Notes: a model not told the origin generated them from the sequence alone. Positions 33,206 to 43,035 are shown, numbered from the stretch's first letter. The stretch is 54,121 bases of DNA from Nocardia sp. (GCF_025465275.1 NZ_JAODNK010000057.1:1-54121); one strand, 5' to 3'. Numbers and translations are program-made.

Positions 33206-34783
33206 ATGTGGCGGTTCTCGGAAGTACGGCGGTTCAAACCGGCGATCCTGCTGACGGCCGTGTTCATGTGCGGAGCCATGCTCCCGGTGACCGGCGCGCA
33301 GGCGGATCTGCAATCGGATATCCAGAATGCGGTGCAGCAGTTCTTCGATGTGGGGCGGACATCGGTATCACGGGCGGACTGCGGCCCGGACTCCCTGCCG
33401 GAGACCGGCATGCAGGGCGATGTACCGGCCGACGACCGCAACAGCGGGCGCAGCACGCTGGGATACCGCTGCAATATGTCGCTGGTGGGCGGGTACGTCG
33501 GTCGCGGCGCGGGAATCACCTCGGCCACCTATGACCACTGCTCATACACCGGATCGCTGTTCCCGGGCAATATCCTCGGGCCCGCACAGGGCGTGCAGGT
33601 GCTCGATGTCTCCGATCCGGCGAATCCGGTGCTCACCCAGAATCTCGCGGAACCGGCCATGCTGGCGGGCACCTGGGAGTCGCTCAAGGTCAATCCGGTA
33701 CGAAAGCTCTTGGTGGGCACCGGTGTTCCCGTCGGTGAGGGCGCGGGCTATCTGTCGGTCTACGACATCTCCGATTGCGCGCACCCCCGGTTGCTGAACT
33801 CCGGCACGGGCACGAATCTGCTGATGCCCCTGCCGATTACGACGCACGAGGGCGGCTTTTCGCCGGACGGCAACACCTACTGGGCCTCCGGTATCGCCCC
33901 CGGCTTCGTGAGCGCGGTCGATCTCACCGATCCCGTCAATCCGCACGTGATCTGGCAGGGCCTCACCGGAATCGAAGCGCACGGCTTCGGCATCAGCCCC
34001 GACGGCAATCGCATGTACCTCTCGGCGCTGGGCGGTTTCACCACCCTCGATATCAGCGCGGTACAGCGGCGTGATCCGAATCCGCAGGTCAATCACCTCG
34101 GCCGGGTGTTCTGGACGGATGGCTGGGCGACTCAGCACAGCATTCCGGTCACCTACGACGGCCAGCCGTACCTGTTCACCGTGGACGAGGGCGGCGCCGG
34201 CGGCGTGAAGCTCATCGATATCTCCGATGACACCAATCCCAAGGTGGCAGCGAAGATCAAGCTGCAGATCAACCTTCCCGAGAACCAGGATTCGGCCATG
34301 GCCTCGGCCATGGGCGGCTCGGTCTTCTCCTACGATGCGCACTACTGCGCGGCGGACCGTCCGGACAATCCGACGGCCCTGGCCTGTGGCTGGGAAGAGT
34401 CGGGCATTCGCGTCTTCGATGTACGAGATCCGTTCCACGTCAAGGAGATCGCGTACTACAACCCGCCCGCTCGCAAGGGCCGCAATCTCGAATTGTGGAA
34501 CTCCCCGCACGCGCTGGCCTCGATCATCGGTGTCCCGGTCATGGAGTTCCCGTCCGCGGCGCGCGCCATGCTGGAGGGCAAATTCGATCCCACCCAGGCA
34601 CTTTCGTCCCGCACCGGCCAGATCGCCTTCGGTGACCTGTCCACCGACTGGTGCTTCGCCCCGCCGGAGTGGCACGGCAGCCAGCTCTGGACCAGCTGCA
34701 ATGACAACGGTTTCATGGTGCTGCAGCTCGGCAACGACGTGTACACCCCGCCCGATGACCAACGCTCCGTGGTGGGTTCGTGA
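33206..34783 (+). CDS. Secreted LVIVD-repeat (beta-propeller-like) protein
   Basis: 525 residues, ATG start after a GGGGGG stretch. The signal peptide is Arg/Lys-rich, then ILLTAVFMCGAMLPVTGAQA (cleavage near residue 34). At least five LVIVD-type repeats occur: VQVLDVSDPANPVLT, LSVYDISDCAHPRLL, VSAVDLTDPVNPHVI, VKLIDISDDTNPKVA and IRVFDVRDPFHVKEI, which build a beta-propeller-like surface. Several Cys may form disulfides outside the cell. LVIVD proteins are extracellular and of unknown role, and no enzyme motif is seen. The stop overlaps the start of a DUF305 gene by 4 bp (GTGA), so the two are translated together. Confidence 0.8.
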   Translation: MWRFSEVRRFKPAILLTAVFMCGAMLPVTGAQADLQSDIQNAVQQFFDVGRTSVSRADCGPDSLPETGMQGDVPADDRNSGRSTLGYRCNMSLVGGYVGRGAGITSATYDHCSYTGSLFPGNILGPAQGVQVLDVSDPANPVLTQNLAEPAMLAGTWESLKVNPVRKLLVGTGVPVGEGAGYLSVYDISDCAHPRLLNSGTGTNLLMPLPITTHEGGFSPDGNTYWASGIAPGFVSAVDLTDPVNPHVIWQGLTGIEAHGFGISPDGNRMYLSALGGFTTLDISAVQRRDPNPQVNHLGRVFWTDGWATQHSIPVTYDGQPYLFTVDEGGAGGVKLIDISDDTNPKVAAKIKLQINLPENQDSAMASAMGGSVFSYDAHYCAADRPDNPTALACGWEESGIRVFDVRDPFHVKEIAYYNPPARKGRNLELWNSPHALASIIGVPVMEFPSAARAMLEGKFDPTQALSSRTGQIAFGDLSTDWCFAPPEWHGSQLWTSCNDNGFMVLQLGNDVYTPPDDQRSVVGS

Positions 34784-35448
34784 CAGGCAATCGCTGGGTG
34801 CGCGCGGCCGGTCTGGCCGCGCTCGCCGTCCTGCTGTGCCTCAGCGGAATGCTGCTGCGGCCGTTCATCATTCCCGATAGCCAGTCCGCGCCACCGGTGT
34901 TGAACCCGACCGAGATCGGTTTCACCCAGGACATGATGGCGCACCATGAACAGGCGCTGATCATCGTGCAGCGCCTGGACCCCGCCGCCGATCCGACCAT
35001 TCGTCAACTGGCACAGCAGATCTCCGATACCCAGCGCATCGAGATCGGCACCATGCTCGGCTGGCTGCGCCTGGCCAACGCCTCCCCCACCGATCCGCAC
35101 CCGATGTCCTGGATGCGCAGCACCGGAATGTCCGGCGGCACCGACCATTCGGCCATGAGTATGCCCACGACAACCGCACCGGCGGCGGGCGCCGCCATGC
35201 CCGGAATGGCAACCCTGGCCGAACTCGACGCCCTCTCCGCCGCTCGTGGGAGTGCCGCCGAAACCCTTTTCCTGCAACTGATGCTGCGTCACCACCGCGG
35301 CGGCGTTGCTATGGCCCGGGCCGCCGATAAGCAGGTGACTTCCGGTCCGGTCAAGGAGACCGCCCGCTCCATGATCACCGCGCAGTCCCAGGAAGCAGGC
35401 ATCATGACCCTCCTGCTGGCCCAGCGCGGCGCCCAGCCGCTCGCGTGA
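34780..35448 (+). CDS. DUF305 family exported His/Met-rich protein
   Basis: 222 residues, GTG start coupled to the LVIVD gene. One N-terminal hydrophobic helix (LAALAVLLCLSGMLL) acts as a signal or anchor. The DUF305 core has two four-helix units: FTQDMMAHHEQALIIVQ with IRQLAQQISDTQRIEIGTML, and FLQLMLRHHRGGVAMA with SMITAQSQEAGIMTLLLAQRG. The paired HH and the Met-rich linker (MSWMRSTGMSGGTDHSAMSM) resemble metal-binding copper-associated proteins, and DUF305 is often found beside copper-handling genes. A role in periplasmic-type metal handling is inference. The partner LVIVD protein is the best lead for its function. Confidence 0.8.
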   Translation: MTGNRWVRAAGLAALAVLLCLSGMLLRPFIIPDSQSAPPVLNPTEIGFTQDMMAHHEQALIIVQRLDPAADPTIRQLAQQISDTQRIEIGTMLGWLRLANASPTDPHPMSWMRSTGMSGGTDHSAMSMPTTTAPAAGAAMPGMATLAELDALSAARGSAAETLFLQLMLRHHRGGVAMARAADKQVTSGPVKETARSMITAQSQEAGIMTLLLAQRGAQPLA

Positions 35449-35491
35449 ACGGCTGAGTGGCCGGACGTCTCCTCGAAAGAAAGTGTGCGCC

Positions 35492-36277
35492 ATGGGTATC
35501 GTCGGCGGAATGAGTTCAGAGGGACGCGTCGCGCTGGTCACCGGTAGCGGTCGTGGGATCGGGCGCGCAATCGCGCTGGCACTGGCGGAGGACGGCGCGG
35601 ATGTCGCGGTGAACTACCGCTCCGATGCGGAGGCCGCCGCCGAAACCGTGGCGGCGATCGAGAAACTGGGCCGCCGCGCGATCGCGGTACAGGCCAGCGT
35701 GGATTCGGTCGAGGACGACGAGCGCATGGTGGACCACATCATCGACGAGTTCGGCCATATCGACATCCTCGTCAACAATGCCGGCATTGCCAGCCGCGGT
35801 CGCTTTGTCGCCGACACCAATCCCGATGAACTGCTGCGCGTCATGGCCACCCACGCGCTGGGCGCACACCACGTCTCCCGGCTGGTCCTGCCCTCCATGC
35901 GTTCCCGCCCGCGCGGCGACATCATCATGATCTCCAGTGTCGCATCCATGGGCTTCGCACCGGGTGGAGCGCCGTACACCATGGCCAAGGCCGCCCTGGA
36001 GGCCCTCGCGTTCACCCTCGCGAAAGAGGAGCGCGACAATGGCATTCGCGTCAATGTCGTGGCACCCGGCCTGGTCGACACCGATATGGGCAGGCGTCTG
36101 GTGAAGGCTGTCACCGGCATCACCGATATCCGCAAACTCGACCAGAACTCGCCCTTCGGCCGAGTCTGCCGCCCCCAAGACATCGCGAACATGGTCCGCT
36201 TCCTGGTCTCCCCGCAAGCCGAATACATCACCGGCCAAAAGATGAACATCCACGGTGGCAGCGCCAACGTCGGCTGA
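35492..36277 (+). CDS. SDR family oxidoreductase (FabG-like)
   Basis: 261 residues from the ATG at 35492; an internal ATG at 35510 (MSSEGRVALVTG) is also close to the fold start. Classical SDR motifs: TGSGRGIG, NNAG, active-site ISSVASMGFAPGGAPYTMAK (Ser, Tyr and Lys) and VAPGLVDTDMG. It ends with NIHGGSANVG, typical for FabG-like ketoreductases. NAD(P)H-dependent reduction of an oxo group is expected. The substrate is unknown, and no fatty-acid or polyketide gene adjoins it. Confidence 0.85.
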   Translation: MGIVGGMSSEGRVALVTGSGRGIGRAIALALAEDGADVAVNYRSDAEAAAETVAAIEKLGRRAIAVQASVDSVEDDERMVDHIIDEFGHIDILVNNAGIASRGRFVADTNPDELLRVMATHALGAHHVSRLVLPSMRSRPRGDIIMISSVASMGFAPGGAPYTMAKAALEALAFTLAKEERDNGIRVNVVAPGLVDTDMGRRLVKAVTGITDIRKLDQNSPFGRVCRPQDIANMVRFLVSPQAEYITGQKMNIHGGSANVG

Positions 36278-36415
36278 TCGCAACCGTGCGCCGGGGCCGC
36301 ATCGGCCGGCGCTGTGGAACTTCTCACTCGGGGGAAACTCGCGTGCTCGGCGGGCATGAGCGGCGTTATCGTCGAGAGGGTTGATCAAGGTCGCGATGCG
36401 GGAGGCTGCTGCAGT

Positions 36416-37141
36416 ATGACGATTTCTCTCGATACGCTGACCATCCCTGGACACATTCACGGGTATCCGGACCTGGCATTCGGTGGGTATGTGGCCGGGA
36501 TGCTGGCCGCGCGGGCGACCGCGGACACGCTTCGGGTCGACTTTCGGCGGGCCGTTTCGGTGTCGACGCCGGTGGTGCTGACCGCCGAGGACGAACGGGC
36601 CAGCCTTCTTGCTCCCGATGGGACGCTACTGGTCGAAGCCTCGCCGTCGGTGTTGAGTATCGATGCTGTTCCGGCGCCTTCACTGTCCGAGGCGAGAGCC
36701 GCTACGGCCCGGGCGCTTTCCGCTCCGGATCGGTGGGTCACCGACTGTTATGGGTGCGGTGTGGCTTGCCCGCCCGGGCGCGGCTTGCGCCTGTTCGCGT
36801 GGGGCGTCCCGGAGCGGCGCGTCATGGCTGCGGCGTGGACCCCTGATGCGGGGTTGGCGGATGAGAACGGTGAGCTTCTGCCCGAGACGGTGTGGTCCGC
36901 ACTCGACTGTCCCGGCGGTATTGCCGCCTGGATCTACTCCGATATGGACCGCGGCGCACTCACCGCGGCCCTCACCGCCACCCAGCTCCGCCCGATCTAC
37001 GCCGGCTCCGAATACATCTCCCACGCTTGGCCGATCGATCGCGACGGCCGCAAACACACTGTCGGCGTGGCCCTTTCGACCGTTGATGGCGACCTGTGCG
37101 CACTTGCCGAGGCCCTGTGGATCGAGCCCCGGCAGTCCTGA
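36416..37141 (+). CDS. Double hotdog thioesterase-like protein
   Basis: 241 residues from the ATG at 36416, preceded by GGGAGG; earlier in-frame starts lack a family match. The first hotdog shows GYPDLAFGGYVAGMLAA and VDFRRAVSVSTPVVL with GTLLVEAS. The second begins with TDCYGCGVACPPGRGLRLFAWG, contains VWSALDCPGGIAAW, and ends in TVGVALSTVDGDLCALAEALWIE. Tandem hotdog proteins of this type are annotated as acyl-CoA thioesterases in actinobacteria. The Cys-rich YGCGVAC turn is recognised as a usual family feature. The catalytic acid is not identified and the substrate unknown. The gene is convergent with the MMPL pseudogene, 13 bp apart. Confidence 0.65.
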   Translation: MTISLDTLTIPGHIHGYPDLAFGGYVAGMLAARATADTLRVDFRRAVSVSTPVVLTAEDERASLLAPDGTLLVEASPSVLSIDAVPAPSLSEARAATARALSAPDRWVTDCYGCGVACPPGRGLRLFAWGVPERRVMAAAWTPDAGLADENGELLPETVWSALDCPGGIAAWIYSDMDRGALTAALTATQLRPIYAGSEYISHAWPIDRDGRKHTVGVALSTVDGDLCALAEALWIEPRQS

Positions 37142-37154
37142 TCGGTTGCGCTGC

Positions 37155-38497
37155 CTATAGCTTCACCGGCTCCTCGATGGATCGCGCGGGCCGTGCCGCA
37201 CGCGACCGACCGGGCCACCAGATGCAGTCGCCTAGATCGACTGTCAAGGCAGTGACCAATACCGTGCGGACCACGAAGGTATCCAGCAGCACTCCGCAGG
37301 CGACCGCGAAACCTATCTCCGTCACCATTACCAGTGGGAGCGTGAGAAGTGCGGCGAAGGTTCCGGCCAGCACGAGCCCGGCGGCCGTAATGGTGCCGCC
37401 CGTGGTTCTCGCCGCGATCAGCGCACCGGCCGCGGTGCCGTGCGCGCGGGCTTCTTCCCGAATACGAGCCATCAGGAAGATGCTGTAGTCGATCCCGAGG
37501 CTGACGAGGAAGACGAAGGTCCACAGTGGGAATGCCGTGTCCGTGCCCGCGAACCCGAAGGCGTGGTCGAATACCAGCGCGCTCACCCCGAACGCCGCGC
37601 CCAGCGACAATACCGTCGTGGCGAGCACCAGCAGCGGCGCTACCACGGCTCGCAGCAGTTGGCACATCACCAGTGCCACTATGGCGAGAACCAGTGGCAC
37701 CACCACGGATTGGTCGCGGTGCGACGCCCGGAGGGTATCCAGAGCGACCGCGCTGCCGCCACCGACCCGCGCTCCAGGCACGGAATGCACCGCCGTCCGC
37801 AATCGATCGACCGTGTCGAAGGCCGCGGTGCTGGCGGTCGGCGCTGTCGGTGTGGCCTCGAGGTAGGCAATATCCTCATGCGTCGCCGGTACCGAAACAT
37901 TCACGACACCTGATACTTTCGCGAGTGCGAACAGGCGGTCTGCTGCGGTTGCGGGTCCTACGATCTGCAGCGGGTCACCCGTTCCGCCCGGGAAATGCGC
38001 GAGCAGCGTCTTCTCGCCCGCGACGGCCTCGGGGTGATTGCGGAACATATCCTGGTTCTGTAATCCATTGGAGTGCAGTCCGAATGCGCCGAGCGCGAGC
38101 ACGGCCAGCGCCGTCGCGGTGAACATCCACACCAGCCGGGGCCTGGCGGCAATGAGCCGTCCGGTCCAGCGCCGTCCGCGACCGGAGGTGGCGTCAGGAG
38201 TGCCGTAGTGCGGGCGGACGGGCCAGAAGATCCACCGCCCGCAGGACACCAGCAGCGCCGGGAACAGGGTCGACATCACCGCGAAGGCAACCACCACGCC
38301 GATGGCCATGACCGGCCCCAGACTCTTGGTCGAATTCATCACCGCGACCATCAGGCACAGCAGACTCAGCGCCACTGTCGCGGCGCTGGCCGCGATGGTG
38401 GCTTGCCCGCGAACCCGCCTGCGACAGCGACGGCCAGTATCCACAACACCATTGCGCCCCAGACGATTCGGCGTGGGGTCAGCCGGTGTGGTCTCAT
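37155..38497 (-). pseudogene. MMPL-family transporter broken by an internal frameshifting deletion
   Basis: The gene should begin at the ATG at 38497, which overlaps the SnoaL-like stop (ATGA). It reads MRPHRLTPRRIVWGAMV, WILAVAVAGGFAGK, the normal first transmembrane helix of an MMPL/MmpL-type exporter. Near 38405 this frame runs into a stop after GKPPSRPAPRQWR. In another frame the sequence resumes as QATIAASAATVALSLLCLMVAVMNSTKSLGP, normally found about 250-300 residues later, and continues intact through the extracellular domain and last helices to 37155. So roughly 250 or more codons are missing and the frame has changed. A residual C-terminal product could still be made from an upstream start. 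Loss of function is very likely. Confidence 0.75.
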
Positions 38498-38877
38498 GCG
38501 TTCGGCTCGGTCCGGAGCACGCGGGTGAGCTGGTCGATTTCACTGATTCGGCCGTCATCGGCCAGCCGCCCGATCATGACGATCTCGGTGGCGAGTTGCG
38601 CACCGGTGCGCATGGTGGCAGTCAGGGTGTAATGCGCCGCGATGCGCTGCCCGGACACCAGCGCCTCGTGCACGTCGACCTGCACGTCGACCGCATTCTT
38701 GCGGGCCGGTCGAACGTGGTCGATGAGACGCTGCCGATCCAGTGCCAGCCCATCATTGCGATACACGATGCCGGGCACGAACCAGCGATCCATGACCTCC
38801 CCGGGATCTTTGCCGCTGAAGGCCATTTCGGACGGGTAGTCGATCAGGAAGCTGGTCAGTTCTGTTTCGGTGTGCAT
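38494..38877 (-). CDS. SnoaL-like (NTF2-fold) protein
   Basis: 127 residues from the ATG at 38877 (a GTG at 38886 is possible). The pattern is a small alpha+beta barrel: MHTETELTSFLIDYPSEMAFSG, VMDRWFVPGIVYRNDG, RLIDHVRPARKNAVDVQVDVHEALVSGQRIAAHYTLTATM and VMIGRLADDGRISEIDQLTRVL. This resembles SnoaL-like/NTF2 proteins, which serve as cyclases, isomerases or binding proteins. It sits intact between two broken genes, 24 bp after the regulator and overlapping the MMPL start by 4 bp. The substrate is unknown. Confidence 0.65.
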   Translation of the reverse strand: MHTETELTSFLIDYPSEMAFSGKDPGEVMDRWFVPGIVYRNDGLALDRQRLIDHVRPARKNAVDVQVDVHEALVSGQRIAAHYTLTATMRTGAQLATEIVMIGRLADDGRISEIDQLTRVLRTEPNA

Positions 38878-38901
38878 GCTGCCCACCGTGCGACCCGTGG
38901 C

Positions 38902-41113
38902 TCACAGATCGCGCGCAGATCGCTCTCGAGCGTGGGCAAGCCATTGTTCGACGGCCACGAAGGCCTTGTCGCGGTCGAGGATGCGGCCGCGCTCATAATG
39001 GTCGCTTCGCTGCGGTGCACCCAGAAGTGCATCCAATTCTGCTGTCAGCACGACGATTTCGGGATTTCGCGCATCGGCCGCGCCCCGAAGCGCATGTCCC
39101 GCGCCGAGCACTTCCGCCGCGACCGCGGGTTCCGCCACCGCGAGGCACAGCCGCGCGATGCTCAGGCTGACCTCGGCGGCCATCGGCGGGTCGTGCAGTG
39201 CGACCGCGTCGTGCCAGGCCTCGGCACAGTATCTGCCCGCCTCGGCGAGATCCGCCTGGGCAATGTGCAGCATTGCCAGCCGAAACCCGAGCATGGCCTG
39301 CTGCGATAGTTTCCAGCATGCGATAGCGCGGACGCGGATTATCGGCCAGCTGCAATAGCGATTTGTCCAGCAGCGTGTCGAGCGTCCCGGTCGATGCGCC
39401 GAGCCGCTGCGCCGCGTCGGGGCCGAAGGACGAGGGGAATACGGCCAATCGCGCCAGCGCCCTCCGCTCCTCGTCGCAGAGCAGTTCCCAATCCCAATCC
39501 AGCACCGCGCGCAGTGTCCGATGCCGGGGCAGCGCGGTGCGCCGGCCATTGGTCAGTACGGCGAATCTGTCGCCCAGCCCGGCATGCAGGGCGGCCAGCG
39601 GCATGGTCCGCAGCTTGGCTGCGGCCAGTTCGAGCGCGAGCGGCAAACCGTCCAGCGCGCGGCAGATGTCAGCGACGGCGTCGATATTCTCCGCGTTCAC
39701 CGCGAACCCGGTCCGCACCGCGACGGCCCGGTCGGCGAACAATCGCACGGCCGGCGCGGCTAAGGCGGTGGCCGGCGGCGCCCCTGGCGCGGGCACCGGC
39801 AATGGCGCTATGTCACAGAGCATTTCACCGGAGATATCGAGCGGCTCGCGGCTGGTTGCCAGAATGTGCAGAGCGGGGCAGCGGCCCAGTAGCTCCTCGG
39901 CGAACCGCGCCACCGCGTCGACGAGATGCTCACAGTTGTCAAGCACGAGCAGGGTGGGCGCGGTGGACATCGCACCGGCGAGCAGCCCGATCCGGGCGCC
40001 GGTGGTGAGCCCGTGCTGCCGTGGCTCGACAATCCCCAGGCTCGCACCCACTTCGGGCACCAGATCGCCGGGATCGGTAACTGCCGCCAACTCGGCCACC
40101 CCGACACCACCCGGATACCCGGTCACCGACTGGGCGATCGTCATTGCGAGCCTGGTTTTGCCGGTGCCGCCCGGGCCGACGAGCGTCACCAACCGGGCCA
40201 CCCCGAGCCGGTCTGCGATCTGCGCCAGCTCCTGTTCGCGACCGATCAAGCCGGCCAGGGAAACCCGCGGTGCGGACAGCGCATTGCGCTGCGGTGGAAT
40301 CGATTCCGGCTGCCCATACCGTGACGCCCGCGCCTCGACGCCACCGGTGTGCAAAGGTGCTGCCACCTGCTCAGCGGCAGTGTCCGAATCGGTGATCCCG
40401 TCCCGCAGCACCCGCAAATGCGCCGCTTGCGTGGCGGTTCCGGGATCGCCGCCCCATCCCTCGGCCAGCAGCACCCGGTAGCGCTCGTACGCGGCCAGCG
40501 CCTCACCACGGCGCCCGTCACGGTGCAATGCGCGAATCAGCATCTCCCGCGGCCGTTCCCGCAGCGGCTGCGCCGCCGTCAGCTCCGCCAATCCGGCCAC
40601 CACTGCCGAAAGGTCGCCGCCGCTTTCCAATTCGATCGCGGCGGCGTCCTCCAGCGCGGTGAGGCGCAATTCTTCCCACCGAGCCGCGGCGGCCGCCGCG
40701 AAGGGCAGGTCCGCGACATCGGCGAGCGCGGGTCCACGCCACAGTGCCGACGCCTCCCGCAGCAGCCGCAGCGCACGCGCCGGATCGGATTCCCGCCGCG
40801 CCGTGCTGAGCAGTCGCTCGAACCGATGCGCGTCGACCGCATCGGGAGGCAATTCCAGCCGGTACCCGCCCGGATCGAATCGCACCGCGACCGGCAGCAC
40901 CCGGCGCAATCGCGACACCAGCGTCTGCACCGCATGCCCCGGCCGGCGCGGCGGGTCATCCGGCCACAGCGCCGCCACCAGCGTCACGAGACTCACCGGC
41001 CGTCCAGCATCCAGCGCGAGCCGGATCAGCAGCCCCCGTAGGCGCACGCCGCCGATCTCCACACCCTCGCCCTCGACCAGCACCTCCAGTGGGCCCAGGA
41101 TTCCGACACGCAC
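38902..41113 (-). pseudogene. AfsR/SARP-type regulator (BTAD + NTPase) broken by an internal frameshifting deletion
   Basis: From a GTG at 41113: a winged-helix domain (VGILGPLEVLVEG, TLVAALWPDD, VSRLRRVL), a BTAD domain (about 98-245) and an NTPase with P-loop GPGGTGKTRLAM, LVLDNCEHL and ATSREPL. After RYRMLETIA (near 39305) the frame turns into Arg/Gly-rich junk. In another frame the sequence continues as QQAMLGFRLAMLHIAQADLAEAGRYCAEAWHDA through ARNPEIVVLTAELDALLG to a stop at 38902, which is the natural C-terminus of these regulators. In the family about 300 residues lie between those points, so a large internal stretch is missing and the frame is broken. DNA-binding and BTAD parts could still be produced. 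Confidence 0.75.
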
Positions 41114-41158
41114 ATCACCACTGTGCCATTCGGCCGAGCATCCGGGGCCCCGGCGGGC

Positions 41159-41977
41159 TCAGTGCGCTGCCACCACCGATCCGATCACCCCCTGGGCTTC
41201 GTAGATCTTCGCCGCCACCTCGTCACGCATGGCAACGAATTCCGGGGTGGAGCGGATGCGGGAATCCGGCTGCGCGCCGTTGTCGCCCTTGCAGGACACC
41301 TGCCGGTCGTAGATGACACGGCCCGGTTGCGCGCCCATAACGAGAACCCGGGTGCCCAGGAAGATGGCCTCCTCCACACTGTGCGTGACGAAGACGATCG
41401 TCTTGCGGCGCTGGTGCCACAGGTCGAGCAGTTCGAGCTGTAGCTTCTCCCGGGTCATGGCGTCGAGTGCGCCGAACGGTTCGTCCATGAGGATGATGCG
41501 CGGGTCGGTGGCCAGCACCCGCGCGATCTGGCAGCGCTGCTGCTGACCGCCGGAGAGTTCGTAGGGCCGGCGACGGCCGTACTCACGCAGGCCCACCAGA
41601 TCCAGCATGCGGTCGGCGGTGGCGGCGCGTTCGGTGCGCGGCATATGTCGCATGCGCAGGCCGAATTCCACATTGCCGCGCACCGTCAGCCACGGGTACA
41701 GATTCGGCTGCTGGAACACCACCCCCCGGTCGGGGTCCGGCCCGCGCACATGCTGGCCGCCCACCAGGATGGTCCCGGAGGTCGGCTCCAGGAATCCGGC
41801 GAGCACCTGCAGCAGCGTGGTCTTACCGCATCCGGAAGGTCCGACGACACAGACGAATTCGCCGGGGTCGATGGTCAGGCTGGTCGGTGCCAGCGCACGT
41901 ACCGTCTCGCCGCCGCTGTGGTAGTCCACGCCGATATCGGTGAGCACCAACCGATTCCGCGCATCGAGTTCACTCAT
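41159..41977 (-). CDS. tauB: Taurine/sulfonate ABC importer ATPase
   Basis: 272 residues starting at MSELDARNRL, ATG overlapping the binding-protein stop (ATGA). Walker A is GPSGCGKTT (46-54), the signature LSGGQQQRCQIARVLA, and Walker B IILMDEPFGALDAMTREKLQ with H-loop VFVTHSVEEAIFLGTRVLVM. The phrases DEPFGALDAMTRE and VFVTHSVEEA belong to the nitrate/sulfonate/taurine (NrtD/SsuB/TauB) subfamily. It drives uptake with the next two upstream products. The operon also carries an SDR at its head, and the divergent gene is an omega-amino acid aminotransferase, which points to taurine. It is the last intact gene before the decayed regulator. Confidence 0.8.
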   Translation of the reverse strand: MSELDARNRLVLTDIGVDYHSGGETVRALAPTSLTIDPGEFVCVVGPSGCGKTTLLQVLAGFLEPTSGTILVGGQHVRGPDPDRGVVFQQPNLYPWLTVRGNVEFGLRMRHMPRTERAATADRMLDLVGLREYGRRRPYELSGGQQQRCQIARVLATDPRIILMDEPFGALDAMTREKLQLELLDLWHQRRKTIVFVTHSVEEAIFLGTRVLVMGAQPGRVIYDRQVSCKGDNGAQPDSRIRSTPEFVAMRDEVAAKIYEAQGVIGSVVAAH

Positions 41978-43035
41978 TGCGCTGCCACCGCCCGCACCGC
42001 GGTGCTGTCGATTCCGCCGCTGTAGGACGGGCTCACCGCGTCGATGCCGCCCTGTTGCAGCAGGAATTTCGCGGTTCCCGCGAGGTTGTCGGCGAAGCCG
42101 CCACCCAGGTACGCGGGCCCGGCCTGGTCGGCCGCGGTGGGATAGGTGTATCCGCGCAATTGCGGTCGCACCACCTCGGGCGTGGTTCCGAATTGCGCCG
42201 CGATCGACGTCGCGGCGGCGGCCGGGTCGGCGGCGATCTGGGCGGCGGCGAAGTTCTGCAATCGCGTCCACATCAGCATGAATTTCGGGTTCGCGGTGAG
42301 GAACTCGGTGCGCCCGGCGCTCAGATCGAAGGTGGGTGCACCGGCCGCCGCCACCTCGGCGCTACTGGTGACAACATGCCCATCTGCCAGCAAGGTCGAC
42401 AGCGACGGATCCCACACCCAGGCGGCATCGATCTCCTTGCGCTGCCAGGCGGCGAGAATCGCGTCGGGTTTCAGATTGATGAGCGTGACATCGGAGGTCA
42501 AGCCGGCCGCCGAGAGCGCGGACAGCAAGCTGTAGTGCGAGGTGCTGCCGAACGGGGTGGCGATCCGCTTGCCGCGCAGGCCCGCCAGCGAGGTGATGGC
42601 CGGATCCCGGACCGCCAGCGATTCGGCCTTGCCGATCACATCCTGGATCCATACCACCCGCACCGGCAGGTTCAACGGGGCCGACAGCGCCTTCGTCGCT
42701 GGAGAGGACCCCAGCGTCCCCAGATCGAGACTGCCGGAAGCGAAGGCCTGCACCACATCCTGACCGGAGGCGAAATTGCTCCAGTTGATGGTGGCGTTGG
42801 GCAGACATGCCGCCAGCCAGCCGCGGTCCTTGACGATCATGTCTCCGTTGGGAATCTGCTGAAAGCCGATCCGCGCCGTGCCCTTGACCGAAGCATCCAC
42901 CGGCACCGGGCAATTCGCGGCCCCGACGGTGCGGCTGGTATCGCCGCGGCCGGATTCCACACAGCCGGTCAAGGCCAGGAGCACGGTCGCCGCGGTGAAG
43001 ATGCCGAGCGCCGTGCGCAGTCGTGGTGAGGTCAT
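41974..43035 (-). CDS. tauA: Taurine/sulfonate ABC substrate-binding lipoprotein
   Basis: 353 residues from the ATG at 43035, overlapping the permease stop (ATGA). The signal peptide ends in a lipobox, LALTGC. The mature domain begins ARIGFQQIPNGDMIVKDRGWLAACLPNATINWSNFASGQDVVQAFASGSLDLGTLGSSPATKAL, typical of TauA/SsuA binding proteins, and continues with LAGLRGKRIATPFGSTSHY, IDAAWVWDP and QLRGYTYPTAADQ. It captures the substrate outside the membrane. Taurine is inferred from the neighbouring aminotransferase and regulator; other alkanesulfonates remain possible. A longer in-frame reading upstream overlaps the permease and is rejected. Confidence 0.8.
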   Translation of the reverse strand: MTSPRLRTALGIFTAATVLLALTGCVESGRGDTSRTVGAANCPVPVDASVKGTARIGFQQIPNGDMIVKDRGWLAACLPNATINWSNFASGQDVVQAFASGSLDLGTLGSSPATKALSAPLNLPVRVVWIQDVIGKAESLAVRDPAITSLAGLRGKRIATPFGSTSHYSLLSALSAAGLTSDVTLINLKPDAILAAWQRKEIDAAWVWDPSLSTLLADGHVVTSSAEVAAAGAPTFDLSAGRTEFLTANPKFMLMWTRLQNFAAAQIAADPAAAATSIAAQFGTTPEVVRPQLRGYTYPTAADQAGPAYLGGGFADNLAGTAKFLLQQGGIDAVSPSYSGGIDSTAVRAVAAQ

